DNA from: an uncultured Bradyrhizobium sp.
GTDB taxonomy: Bacteria; Pseudomonadota; Alphaproteobacteria; Rhizobiales; Xanthobacteraceae
Assembly (NCBI RefSeq): GCF_936928535.1
Contig: NZ_CAKZHY010000054.1
Coordinates: 35,779 to 99,778 of the forward strand
DNA: 64,000 bases
Direction: 5' to 3'
In this document: piece after piece, positions 17,127 through 24,915 of the stretch
How positions within the stretch are numbered: position 1 is the stretch's first letter
Layout of the letters: each line of letters opens with the position of its first letter
The notes under the pieces: generated by a model
The model's input: the letters and a program-made list of their open reading frames with translations, nothing else
What the model was told of the DNA's origin: nothing
Database searches by the model: none
Made by a program: the position numbers and the translations under genes

Positions 17127-18035
17127 ATGCGTCTCGTGACCTACACCTTGGGCAACAGTGGTGCCCGTCTTGGAGCTCTCGCTGGCGGGCTGGTCGTCGA
17201 TGTCGAGCATCTCGGTGCATCCAGCGGCGTGACATGGCCAAGCGACATGCTGTCGTTCATCGACAACAGCGTGACGCTGCTGCCGGCGCTCAGGGATGCG
17301 CTGGAGGAGGCCAACGGTCGCTTTCCCGCCGGCTCCGCGGTTGCGGTCGAGGACGTGAAGCTGCAAGCCCCGATCCCGCGACCCCGAAAAAACATCTTCG
17401 GGATCGGGCTGAACTACCGCGCCCATGTCGCGGAATCGGCCAAGAGTCTCGACACAGATAAGGACCTGCCGAAGCAGCCGGTCGTGTTCTCCAAGCCGCC
17501 GACCTCGGTGATCGGTCCGGGCGGTGCGATCCAGCACAATGCCAAGATGACGCAGCAACTCGACTGGGAGGTCGAACTCGCCGTCATCATCGGCAAGACC
17601 GCGACGCGCGTCGCGACTGACAAGGCGATGGACCACGTGTTCGGCTATTCGGTGATGATCGACATCTCCGCGCGCGACAATCGCCGCGCCGGGCAGTGGA
17701 TCTTCTCCAAGGGCATGGACACCTATGCGCCGTTCGGCCCCTGCATCGTCACCGCGGACGAGATTGCCGATCCGCAAAACTTGCGGCTCTGGCTGACCAA
17801 GAACGGCGTCATGAAGCAGGACTCCAACACCAAATACATGATCTTCGACATTCCGGTTCTGATCTCGGACATTTCGTCGGGCATGACGCTCGAGCCGGGC
17901 GACATCATCGCAACAGGAACGCCTGAAGGCGTCGGCGCCGGCATGAGCCCGCAGGAATGGTTGTGGCCGGGCGACGTGGTCGAGGCGGGGGTCGACGGCG
18001 TCGGTGTCATCAGGCACCCCGTCGTTGCGATCTGA
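17127..18035 (+). CDS. Fumarylacetoacetate hydrolase family protein
   Basis: FAH-fold hydrolase/isomerase of 302 residues. The conserved core is visible: NIFGIGLNYRAH, then DWEVELAVIIGK with the acidic metal ligands, and FGYSVMIDISARD. Following a gentisate-type dioxygenase by 45 bases, it most likely hydrolyses fumaryl- or maleylpyruvate-like products to pyruvate and a dicarboxylate. Other FAH roles (oxalomesaconate or 2-keto-pentenoate enzymes) are possible. It ends in a one-base overlap (TGATG) with the thioesterase gene. Confidence 0.88.
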   Translation: MRLVTYTLGNSGARLGALAGGLVVDVEHLGASSGVTWPSDMLSFIDNSVTLLPALRDALEEANGRFPAGSAVAVEDVKLQAPIPRPRKNIFGIGLNYRAHVAESAKSLDTDKDLPKQPVVFSKPPTSVIGPGGAIQHNAKMTQQLDWEVELAVIIGKTATRVATDKAMDHVFGYSVMIDISARDNRRAGQWIFSKGMDTYAPFGPCIVTADEIADPQNLRLWLTKNGVMKQDSNTKYMIFDIPVLISDISSGMTLEPGDIIATGTPEGVGAGMSPQEWLWPGDVVEAGVDGVGVIRHPVVAI

Positions 18036-18466
18036 TGACCGATTTCTCGTTCGATCGCGAGCTCAGGTTCGGAGACTGCGACCCCTCGGGGATCGCCTAT
18101 TTCCCGTCCTATCTGAACATTCTCAATGGCGTGGTCGAGGATTTCTGGGCCGGCATCGGTTTCCCATGGCCGGAGCTGATCACCGTCAGGAAGATCGGAA
18201 CGCCCACGGTTCATCTTGCCTGCGACTTCTCGCGGCCATCCATGTTCGGCGATCTCCTGAGGTTCAATCTGCGCATCGTCAAGGTCGGCGGATCATCGCT
18301 CCATCTCGACCATGCCATATCAGGCGCGAACGGCATGCGGTGGCGCGCGCGCCAGATCCTTGCCGCGACCTCGCTGGTCGATCATCATGCGATCCCATGG
18401 CCCGACGACATCAGAGGTGCCCTCATGGCCCATGTGAGCGCGGGTGAGGGGGCAACGCCGGCATGA
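18035..18466 (+). CDS. 4-hydroxybenzoyl-CoA thioesterase family protein
   Basis: Hotdog-fold thioesterase of 143 residues. The motif GDCDPSGIAYFPSY (about residues 13-26) carries the catalytic Asp of the 4HBT family. Start at 18035 is fixed by the TGATG overlap with the FAH gene. In an aromatic-CoA locus it would release a free aromatic acid, for example a hydroxylated aryl-CoA, for ring cleavage by the upstream cupin dioxygenase. That logic resembles the salicylyl-CoA to gentisate route. The substrate is inferred. Confidence 0.82.
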   Translation: MTDFSFDRELRFGDCDPSGIAYFPSYLNILNGVVEDFWAGIGFPWPELITVRKIGTPTVHLACDFSRPSMFGDLLRFNLRIVKVGGSSLHLDHAISGANGMRWRARQILAATSLVDHHAIPWPDDIRGALMAHVSAGEGATPA

Positions 18467-19170
18467 TCTCGCTGTTCATGACGTTCTACGATCCCACAGG
18501 CGAACGGCGCGTTCGGCCTGATGAAGTGGCTGCCGTCGCGGAATTGGTCGGACCGATCCCGGGGTTGATTGAGGCCTTGCTGTTCACGCCGCTCGAACAG
18601 TCGGTCGATCATCCCTACAAGGCCGACGGCTCCGGTCCCGCCTTTGCGCTTCAACTGCGCTTTCCCGACCTGTTCGCCTGTGAGGCGGCGATGGACCGCG
18701 GCAGCATCCTGGCTAGCCTTGCGACGGGTGCTGGCCTCGCCGGCCTCAGCGGGCTCGACGTCACGCACCAGGCGATGCTGACACGCGCGTTTCCCGTCGA
18801 TGTCGCCGAGCATCCGGCGGGAACGACGGTTACCTGCAGCTACCTCGTCCACTATCCCGGCCCGGCCGAGGACATGAACGCCTGGAATTTGCACTATCTG
18901 GAGCACCATCCCTCGATCATGCGGACCTTCCCCGATGTCCGCCAGATCGAGATCTACACCCGCATCGACTGGGTCGATCGGCTCCCCTCGCGCCGCGTCG
19001 AGCACATGCAGCGCAACAAGCTGATGTTCGACAGCGCGCAAGCCCTCGCGCACGCACTTGCCTCCGACGTGATCAAACGCATGCGCGCGGATTTCGTGAA
19101 GTTTCCGCCATTCGCGGGCGGCAACAAGCATTTTCCGATGCTGACACGGGTGGTGAAGGCGGGGGGCTAG
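18463..19170 (+). CDS. EthD-like / dimeric alpha-beta barrel protein
   Basis: 235-residue protein overlapping the thioesterase stop by four bases. Residues about 115-160 (CSYLVHYPGP...WNLHYLEHHPSIMRTFPDVRQIEIYTRIDW) match the EthD/stress-responsive barrel pattern with a conserved HY..HHP histidine cluster. The N-terminal half may be a second, degenerate copy. Such proteins often sit in aromatic catabolic operons and isomerise or decarboxylate unstable intermediates. No specific reaction can be assigned. Confidence 0.6.
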   Translation: MISLFMTFYDPTGERRVRPDEVAAVAELVGPIPGLIEALLFTPLEQSVDHPYKADGSGPAFALQLRFPDLFACEAAMDRGSILASLATGAGLAGLSGLDVTHQAMLTRAFPVDVAEHPAGTTVTCSYLVHYPGPAEDMNAWNLHYLEHHPSIMRTFPDVRQIEIYTRIDWVDRLPSRRVEHMQRNKLMFDSAQALAHALASDVIKRMRADFVKFPPFAGGNKHFPMLTRVVKAGG

Positions 19171-19326
19171 AGAGGCGAGGGTACGGCATTCGCAGCTTGC
19201 GAGCAGCCGTTCCGCCTGTTCGCAACGCCCTCATGACCGCAAGGCTATCGCATGTGAGGTTCTCGAGCGACCGGCGCGCACGCCTCGTCCTTCGAGACGA
19301 CCGCTCCGCGGCCTCCTTAGGCCGTC

Positions 19327-19893
19327 TCAATCCTTGGTGTGCGGCAGCATCCGGATGAGGGTGCGGTCCCGGAATACCCAATGATGAATGAGCGCGGCGA
19401 TCGCGTGGGACGCTGCGATGACCACCAGCGCATGCGCGAGCACTTCGTGCACTTCTTTCACATTGTGGGCAAAAGCCGCATCCTTGAGCCACGGTGAGGG
19501 AATGATGGCAAGACCGAACAATGGCAATGCATCACCACGCGCGAACTGAAGGACGACCCCGGCGACCGGCACTGCGACGAGCAGCGCGTAAAGCGCGTAG
19601 TGCGCGATCACGGCGGCAGGATCGCCCCACTTCCCGAGCCAATTACCAAATTCGGTCGCTTCCGATACAGGAGGTGGATTGACCGATCGCGAGATCAGAC
19701 GAGCCACAAGCAGGAAGAGAATTGCAAGTCCGGCCGCAACATGGACGGCAAGGCCGATCTGACGGGATTCACCCTTCGGCAAGACATCGCCAAAAATGCC
19801 CAGCGTCCAAACAAGAATGACAAGAAGGACCGTCAGCCAGTGCAGGGTCTGCGCAATAGCGCCATAGTCCTTGTCTGAATTGAGTAGCTGCAT
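19327..19893 (-). CDS. Cytochrome b561
   Basis: Di-haem b-type membrane cytochrome of 188 residues with four hydrophobic helices. Histidines in helix contexts (QTLHWLTV, GLAVHVAAG, KEVHEVLAHALV) are the expected haem ligands. The start ATG is at 19891-19893; longer readings lack membrane features. The role is electron transfer between the quinone pool and a periplasmic partner. It stands alone between aromatic module A and the OpgC gene, and no functional link to either is visible. Confidence 0.88.
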   Translation of the reverse strand: MQLLNSDKDYGAIAQTLHWLTVLLVILVWTLGIFGDVLPKGESRQIGLAVHVAAGLAILFLLVARLISRSVNPPPVSEATEFGNWLGKWGDPAAVIAHYALYALLVAVPVAGVVLQFARGDALPLFGLAIIPSPWLKDAAFAHNVKEVHEVLAHALVVIAASHAIAALIHHWVFRDRTLIRMLPHTKD

Positions 19894-19995
19894 GTCGGAA
19901 CCTCTTGAACACAATATGCCTAAACGCAGTCCAATTTGTTGAGATGAATCAAGCAGGTCGAGCGGAGGCTGTTCGGCCTTACCGGCCATAAAAAA

Positions 19996-20025
19996 CACCG
20001 CCTGCTTAAATGACCGCAGGCGGTG
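19996..20025 (-). terminator. Intrinsic terminator on the minus strand
   Basis: A perfect 10-base stem (CACCGCCTGC and its complement) with a 10-base loop, followed on the minus strand by six T. This is a textbook rho-independent terminator for a leftward transcript. No minus-strand gene lies immediately upstream of it (20026-21351 is occupied by the plus-strand opgC gene and its leader), so the transcript it ends is unidentified. See findings for the small-RNA idea. Confidence 0.65.
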
Positions 20026-20199
20026 GCTCTTCAGCCCCGGGAGGACAATGCAAAACCCGGTACTTGAGATACTGCACGACTTAGAGCGACTGCCTCTTTG
20101 CTCTAGATCAAGACTCGACCTACCAGATCGCCGCTATGTAACGATAGCTCTGTTCCGTACGCGCGCGGACCGGCTCCCTCGACAGCGAAATCACGCGGC

Positions 20200-21351
20200 G
20201 TGGCAGATTCGAAGTTGCAGATTGCTTTGACAAAAGCTTCAGGGAGATCACGGATATCCGGCGATGATCGTGACTTGCGGCTCGACGCTTGTCGCGGGCT
20301 GGCACTCTGGTTTGTTTTCATCGACCACATCCCTGGCAACGCTCTCGACTGGTTGACCATTCGCAATTACGGATTTAGCGACGCCTCCGAAGTATTCGTG
20401 TTCGTGTCGGGCTATACCTGCATGGTCTCATATGGCGGCACGCTGCGAAGTCGAGGTTGGCCAACCGTTGTCGCACGCAGTCTACGACGTAGCTTCGAAA
20501 TCTACGTTGCATTTCTGCTGCTGGTCATCATCTATCTCGCGCTGGCTTGGCTGAGCGGGTCCTATCTCGACGAAACCAACACAAGGCGCTTTTTCGACGA
20601 CCCTGGGACAGCTCTCATCCGCCTCCTGGCTCTTCAATACGCTCCCGTCAACACTGATATCTTGCCAACTTTCGTCATACTGCATCTCGCATTTCCGATC
20701 GTGCTGTGGCTCATTGCCCGCAATGCAGTCATCGCACTCGCCGCATCATTCATGCTCTACTTGATGGTGCAGCTATATAGCTGGCAAATGCCTGCCTGGC
20801 CGACCGGCGAACTCTATTTCAATCCATTCGCATGGCAGATCTTGTTTGTCATCGGCGCTTGCTCCGCCGGCCCGTGTGCGACGCGTTTTGCCGGCTTGAT
20901 GCGACACCGGGCCACGATACCACTCGCCGCGGCTTATGTTCTATTCGGCCTCATTGTCGCCTTGAGTTGGCGTCTGGATGCTTTCAAGTGGCTGATCCCG
21001 CGAATGGTCGAAGACTGGCTCTATCCGATCTACAAGAGTCATTTGGATCCAGTGCGGCTCATCCACTTTTTGGCGATTGTCGTTTTGTTGACGCGCTTCG
21101 TGCCGCCGGACGGGCACCGTCCACCCGGGGCTTGGGAGAAGGCGCTCATCCGCTGCGGCGAGAACTCCCTACCGGTCTTTTGCCTCAGTGTACTCGCTTC
21201 TTTTGTGGGGTTTGTTGTTTTGAACGAGGTATCAGATCGGCTACCGATGCAAGCCGTGGTCAGCGCGCTCGGTATCGCTTTGTTGGTAGCGATTTCCAAC
21301 CTGCTTACATGGGAGGCTAAGCTTGGAAAGCGGGGCCCGGAATTGTTTTAG
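20200..21351 (+). CDS. opgC: OpgC-family membrane protein
   Basis: Polytopic inner-membrane acyltransferase-like protein of 383 residues with about ten hydrophobic segments. The N-terminal signature DLRLDACRGLALWFVFIDHIPGNALDW-type stretch and FSDASEVFVFVSGY are diagnostic of OpgC, which adds succinyl groups to osmoregulated periplasmic glucans. The start is a GTG at 20200. Base composition is lower in GC than in the flanking catabolic genes. No opgG/H is adjacent. Bradyrhizobium carries several OpgC paralogues, so the glucan substrate is uncertain. Confidence 0.88.
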   Translation: MADSKLQIALTKASGRSRISGDDRDLRLDACRGLALWFVFIDHIPGNALDWLTIRNYGFSDASEVFVFVSGYTCMVSYGGTLRSRGWPTVVARSLRRSFEIYVAFLLLVIIYLALAWLSGSYLDETNTRRFFDDPGTALIRLLALQYAPVNTDILPTFVILHLAFPIVLWLIARNAVIALAASFMLYLMVQLYSWQMPAWPTGELYFNPFAWQILFVIGACSAGPCATRFAGLMRHRATIPLAAAYVLFGLIVALSWRLDAFKWLIPRMVEDWLYPIYKSHLDPVRLIHFLAIVVLLTRFVPPDGHRPPGAWEKALIRCGENSLPVFCLSVLASFVGFVVLNEVSDRLPMQAVVSALGIALLVAISNLLTWEAKLGKRGPELF

Positions 21352-21369
21352 GTGACTAGTTGACCTCGA

Positions 21370-21540
21370 TTGGCTGTAGACGTCCTTCTTCCCATTGCCA
21401 TAGTCGCGTCGCTCTCACTGGCGCATGCGGGACCAAAGGAAGATGCCTACCAAGTCGTGGAGAAGTGGAGCAAGGCATTCACCGATGCTGACGTGGGTCG
21501 TGAAGGCCTAGGGCTAGCCGAAGGATCCGGCTCGACCTGA
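21370..21540 (+). pseudogene. Remnant of secreted SnoaL-like (DUF4440) gene
   Basis: A short reading frame whose first part looks like a signal peptide (LPIAIVASLSLAHA) followed by GPKEDAYQVVEKWSKAFTDADV, the typical N-terminus of a secreted SnoaL/DUF4440 protein. After about base 21495 the similarity pattern stops and a stop codon follows at 21538, leaving no room for the usual domain of about 120 residues. I read it as the truncated 5' end of a decayed gene. Confidence 0.45.
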
Positions 21541-21757
21541 GTTGGCAGCGGCCACACCCGTAGCTCGTCGAGCTCCCCTTGCAGCGCGCGACTGGACCTC
21601 TCGGCACGGCCATCGACCGATTTGCACCGTCGAAGGCGGGTGGATGTATCACGAGACGACGGGCTATCGGAGATGCAGTAGCGTGCGTGAGGCTACTCAC
21701 AGTAGAACCAATAGAATCCGCGATAAGGATGCCGCACATCTCAACAGGAGGCTCACG

Positions 21758-21934
21758 ATGTCGACGAACGACAAGACTGACTTCACGCCGCTGCGCGATG
21801 ACGAAATGGCCGCCGTCTCTGGCGGACGATGCCCGATTACGAATGGCGACGACCCACGCTTTCAGCTGACCATGCAAGTCATGCAGTACACGTATCGGCA
21901 GGCGACCTACTTCGGCAACGGAACCTGCCCGTAA
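21758..21934 (+). CDS. Small double-glycine-leader peptide
   Basis: 58-residue peptide with its own ribosome site (CAGGAG at 21745-21750) seven bases before ATG 21758. The N-terminus ends in LRDDEMAAVSGG (residues 12-23), matching the double-glycine leader consensus (L...E(L/M)..V.GG) that C39-peptidase ABC exporters cut. The predicted core, residues 24-58, begins RCP and ends GTCP, so one disulfide could close nearly the whole peptide. No exporter or modification enzyme is in the window. It could be a bacteriocin/RiPP-like precursor or one of the many uncharacterised GG-peptides of Bradyrhizobium. Confidence 0.6.
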   Translation: MSTNDKTDFTPLRDDEMAAVSGGRCPITNGDDPRFQLTMQVMQYTYRQATYFGNGTCP

Positions 21935-22051
21935 GCAAGGGCGCGAAGACTCAAGCTGTCGCCCGCATCCCCGCCAAGCCAGCGCCAACAAGACCTTGGG
22001 CCCCCGGGGGCCTCACCAGCGGTCGGCTGTCTAGACCCGCGAGATCAAATT

Positions 22052-22076
22052 GGAACCTTCGGTTCCCTCGCGCATT
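22052..22076 (+). promoter_or_regulatory. Candidate EcfG-type (general stress) promoter
   Basis: GGAAC at 22052-22056, a 16-base spacer, then CATT at 22073-22076. Alphaproteobacterial general-stress sigma EcfG promoters read GGAAC-N16/17-CGTT, so the -35 is exact and the -10 has one mismatch. The -35 also forms a small hairpin, GGAACC-TTC-GGTTCC. It lies 158 bases before the stressosome operon, leaving a leader of about 150 bases. Confidence 0.4.
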
Positions 22077-22233
22077 AAGGTCTATCGAATTGGGGCATTC
22101 GCAAATCTTTCCAGATCGCTGCATCACCGAATAAGGTAGCTATATCAGCGAGATAGAGTCATCTGCATGTGCCATCGAAAGCCGCCTGCGCTAGGTGCGT
22201 GGGCGTACCCGCGCGCAACATAAGGAGACGGCA

Positions 22234-23139
22234 ATGGCTGGGCAGGCAGGAAGCGACATCGCATCGTTGGTGTCGCGTAACGAGGCTACAATTCTGCCCG
22301 AATGGCTGGAACTGCAGAAGAAGGCCGGCACTCTTCACACTGGGCGCATTTCCGAAGGCGAGCTGCAGTCGCAGTCGAAAAACTTCCTTCATCTGCTTCG
22401 CGATGCCCTGGCCCAGGGAGGCAGCGACGTCAGCAATGGAGCTTATGAGCCCGCTAAGGCTATGCTGGCCGAGCTGTCGCGCTCACGCGCCTCGCAGGGC
22501 TTTTCTCCAAGCGAGACCGCTTCATTCGTTTTTTCGCTGAAGCAGCCGCTGTTCAACGCGCTAAACCGCGACAAGTCGCTGTCCGGCGAGCAGATAGCGT
22601 CGACGATCTGGACGACAACCGTACTGCTCGACGAACTCGGCCTGTTCACGCTCGAAATTTTTCAGAAAAGCCGCGAAGAGGTCATCATCCGACAGCAGCG
22701 CGAGATCGCCGAGCTGTCCACACCGGTTGTCAAATTGTGGGACGGAATTCTCGCCCTGCCGCTGATCGGGACTCTCGACAGCCAGCGAACGCAGGTTGTG
22801 ATGGAAAACCTACTGCAAACGATCGTGGATGTCGAAGCCGAGATCGCTATCATCGACATCACCGGCGTCCCCATGGTCGATACGCTCACGGCCCAGCATC
22901 TCCTGAAGACGGTCGCAGCCGCACGTCTGATGGGCGCCGACTGCCTGATTAGTGGAATTAGGCCGCAGATCGCCCAGACCATGGTGCATCTCGGCGTCGA
23001 GTTGAACGTCATCTCGAAATCATCGTTGGCCGACGCGTTCGCGGTCGCGTTGCGGCAGACCGGACGAGCCGTCGTCAAGACGAAGAGGATCGACGGCGCC
23101 GCGGTCCCCGACAAGAAGATCGGCCGGCAGGAAGCGTGA
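22234..23139 (+). CDS. rsbR: RsbR-type stressosome protein (globin-like sensor plus STAS)
   Basis: 301-residue RsbR paralogue. The N-terminal half (residues 1-150) is helical, like RsbRD/RsbR sensor domains. The C-terminal STAS domain (about 165-275) keeps both phosphorylatable threonine contexts, IDITGVPMVDT and GIRPQIAQTMVHLGV. AAGGAG precedes ATG 22234. It would form the stressosome core with the RsbS protein encoded next. A basic tail (KTKRIDGAAVPDKKIG) follows the STAS domain. Confidence 0.9.
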   Translation: MAGQAGSDIASLVSRNEATILPEWLELQKKAGTLHTGRISEGELQSQSKNFLHLLRDALAQGGSDVSNGAYEPAKAMLAELSRSRASQGFSPSETASFVFSLKQPLFNALNRDKSLSGEQIASTIWTTTVLLDELGLFTLEIFQKSREEVIIRQQREIAELSTPVVKLWDGILALPLIGTLDSQRTQVVMENLLQTIVDVEAEIAIIDITGVPMVDTLTAQHLLKTVAAARLMGADCLISGIRPQIAQTMVHLGVELNVISKSSLADAFAVALRQTGRAVVKTKRIDGAAVPDKKIGRQEA

Positions 23140-23141
23140 CG

Positions 23142-23531
23142 ATGGACCGCATTCCTATCCTTAAATTCGGGAACACGCTTCTCGTCACGATCCAAGTCGA
23201 CATGCACGATCGCCTCGCGACCGCGCTGGAAGAAGACCTGACGGCGAAGATTGTCGCGCACACTGCCCGCGGCGTGCTGATCGACATTTCGGCGCTGGAG
23301 ATCGTCGACAGCTTCATGGGCCGCATGCTGGACAACATCGCCGCGGTATCGCGTATCCTGGATGCCGATACGGTCGTCGTGGGCATGCGACCCGCGGTCG
23401 CAATCACACTGGTCGAGCTTGGCCTGTCGCTGACGGGGGTCAAGACCGCGCTCAATGTCGAACGCGGAATGGCCCTGATTCACAGCCGCCTCGCGGAGTC
23501 GGAAGCAGACGATGCCGACGACGAAGACTGA
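23142..23531 (+). CDS. rsbS: RsbS-type STAS scaffold protein
   Basis: Single STAS domain of 129 residues. The phospho-serine context IDISALEIVDSF (around residues 48-59) and GMRPAVAITLVELGLSL match RsbS closely. Start is ATG 23142 with AGGAAG seven bases upstream; GTG 23136 is an in-frame alternative overlapping the rsbR stop. It carries an unusual acidic tail (ESEADDADDED). Its stop overlaps rsbT by 20 bases. In Bacillus, RsbS binds and sequesters RsbT until phosphorylated. Confidence 0.92.
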   Translation: MDRIPILKFGNTLLVTIQVDMHDRLATALEEDLTAKIVAHTARGVLIDISALEIVDSFMGRMLDNIAAVSRILDADTVVVGMRPAVAITLVELGLSLTGVKTALNVERGMALIHSRLAESEADDADDED

Positions 23532-23916
23532 ACGTCTCGACATCAAGGCCTCCGATGACGTAGTTCGGGTCAGGCAACTGACGCGGGCCTATGCCCTCGA
23601 AGTTGGACTGAGCCTGGTCGACCAGACCAAGGTGATCACGGCGTCGAGCGAGTTGGCGCGCAACACGCTGGACTATGGCGGCGGCGGCGAGGTCACGGTC
23701 GAGCTTGTCGAACAGGGGGGGCGCCGCGGCGTGCGGCTCACCTTCGACGACAAGGGTCCCGGAATTGTCGATATCGAGCAGGCCCTCAAGGACGGCTTCA
23801 CATCGGGCAAGGGCATGGGCCTCGGCCTCGGCGGCGCGAAGCGGCTCTGCAACGATTTTTCGATTGCATCGAAACCCGGAGAAGGCACCAAAGTCATGAT
23901 CGCGCGTTGGAAATGA
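23512..23916 (+). CDS. rsbT: RsbT-type serine/threonine kinase (switch protein)
   Basis: 134-residue GHKL kinase. The N box (SSELARNTLDYGGGG), G1 box (DDKGPGI) and G2 box (GKGMGLGLGG) are all intact, so it should be active. It would phosphorylate RsbS and RsbR upon stress and then be freed to activate a downstream partner. No rsbU gene follows; instead the next genes encode a phosphatase with an extra ATPase domain and hybrid kinases, which are plausible partners. Confidence 0.92.
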   Translation: MPTTKTERLDIKASDDVVRVRQLTRAYALEVGLSLVDQTKVITASSELARNTLDYGGGGEVTVELVEQGGRRGVRLTFDDKGPGIVDIEQALKDGFTSGKGMGLGLGGAKRLCNDFSIASKPGEGTKVMIARWK

Positions 23917-24908
23917 TCATGAAATCCGTCGGCGTCAACGATCAGAGCGGCGTCGCGGAGGCAAGGCGAGCAGCAACCGATCTGGCACAAAAAGCAGGCT
24001 TCGCGGACACGGACAAGGGCAAGCTCGCGCTGATCGCGACCGAACTTGCGACCAACCTCGTCAAGCACGGCTCCGGCGGGGAAATTCTCGTTGGCACCTA
24101 TGAGGACAACGAAAGCCAGGGCATCGAAATCATCGCGCTGGACAAGGGCGCCGGCATGAGCAACGTCGCGGCATGTCTTGAGGACGGGTATTCGACCGCC
24201 GGCACTGCGGGCCGGGGGCTCGGCGCCGTGGTCAGGCAGTCGCACTTCGTCGACATCGGCTCGTGGCCGGGGCTTGGTACCGCTGTGCTTGCCCGCGTCG
24301 CGCCTGGAAAGCTGGCGGCAGAGAAGCCGCCATCGATCTCGACTTGGGGCGGCGTGTCCCTTCCCAAAGCCGGCGAAGATGTTTGCGGAGACGCGTGGAC
24401 CGTGTCCGACAATGGGACCGTCAGGACGCTGCTCGTGGCCGACGGGCTGGGCCACGGACCCGAAGCCGCGGAAGCTTCGGTAGAGGCCGTGCGGTTGTTC
24501 CATCGGTACGGCGGTCACTCGGTGCCCGACCTGATGGATTATATCCACAGTGGGCTTCGCTCGACGCGTGGAGCTGCTGTCTCGATCGCGCGCTTCGATC
24601 CCGCGACCAAGAAGATCGCTTTCTCGGGAGTCGGCAACATCGCGGGCATGAGTATTGTCGGGGGACAGACCAAACGAATGGTCTCGATGCCCGGTACGGC
24701 CGGCTTCAACGCCCGCAAGATCCAGGCCTTCGACTATCCGTTCGAGCGCGGTCTCGTCATTCTCTATTCGGACGGGCTGGCCTCGAGCTGGACCACCGAT
24801 CGGTATCCCGACCTTGCGGCGCTTCATCCTTCCCTGATAGCAGCAATCCTCTATCGTGATTTCACCCGGCATCGTGACGATGCGACCGTGCTCGTGGCAA
24901 AGTGGTAA
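23913..24908 (+). CDS. RsbX-like phosphatase with N-terminal GHKL ATPase domain
   Basis: 331-residue two-domain protein. The N-terminal part (about residues 5-130) is an RsbT/W-like ATPase domain with N box ([13 protein letters not shown]) and [10 protein letters not shown]. The C-terminal part (about 145-330) is a SpoIIE/PP2C phosphatase with [17 protein letters not shown] and YSDGL. Bacillus RsbX, which resets the stressosome, is only the phosphatase domain, so this fusion carries kinase-like and phosphatase-like modules in one chain. It starts in a four-base overlap with rsbT. Confidence 0.88.
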   Translation: MIMKSVGVNDQSGVAEARRAATDLAQKAGFADTDKGKLALIATELATNLVKHGSGGEILVGTYEDNESQGIEIIALDKGAGMSNVAACLEDGYSTAGTAGRGLGAVVRQSHFVDIGSWPGLGTAVLARVAPGKLAAEKPPSISTWGGVSLPKAGEDVCGDAWTVSDNGTVRTLLVADGLGHGPEAAEASVEAVRLFHRYGGHSVPDLMDYIHSGLRSTRGAAVSIARFDPATKKIAFSGVGNIAGMSIVGGQTKRMVSMPGTAGFNARKIQAFDYPFERGLVILYSDGLASSWTTDRYPDLAALHPSLIAAILYRDFTRHRDDATVLVAKW

Positions 24909-24915
24909 CTGTACC

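Noticed and set aside
19171..19326. Patterned sequence between the EthD-like gene and cytochrome b561, possibly an extragenic repeat
   Set aside because: Contains short complementary pieces, but no clear inverted repeat or terminator could be defined and no second copy was seen.
21479..21991. Minus-strand frame of 170 codons across the GG-peptide interval
   Set aside because: No recognisable family, and it is antisense to a small gene with a good leader motif and ribosome site.
21998..22012. G/C palindrome (GGCCCCCGGGGGCC) as a terminator after the GG peptide
   Set aside because: No T run follows on either strand, so intrinsic termination is not supported; it may be only a GC-rich palindrome.
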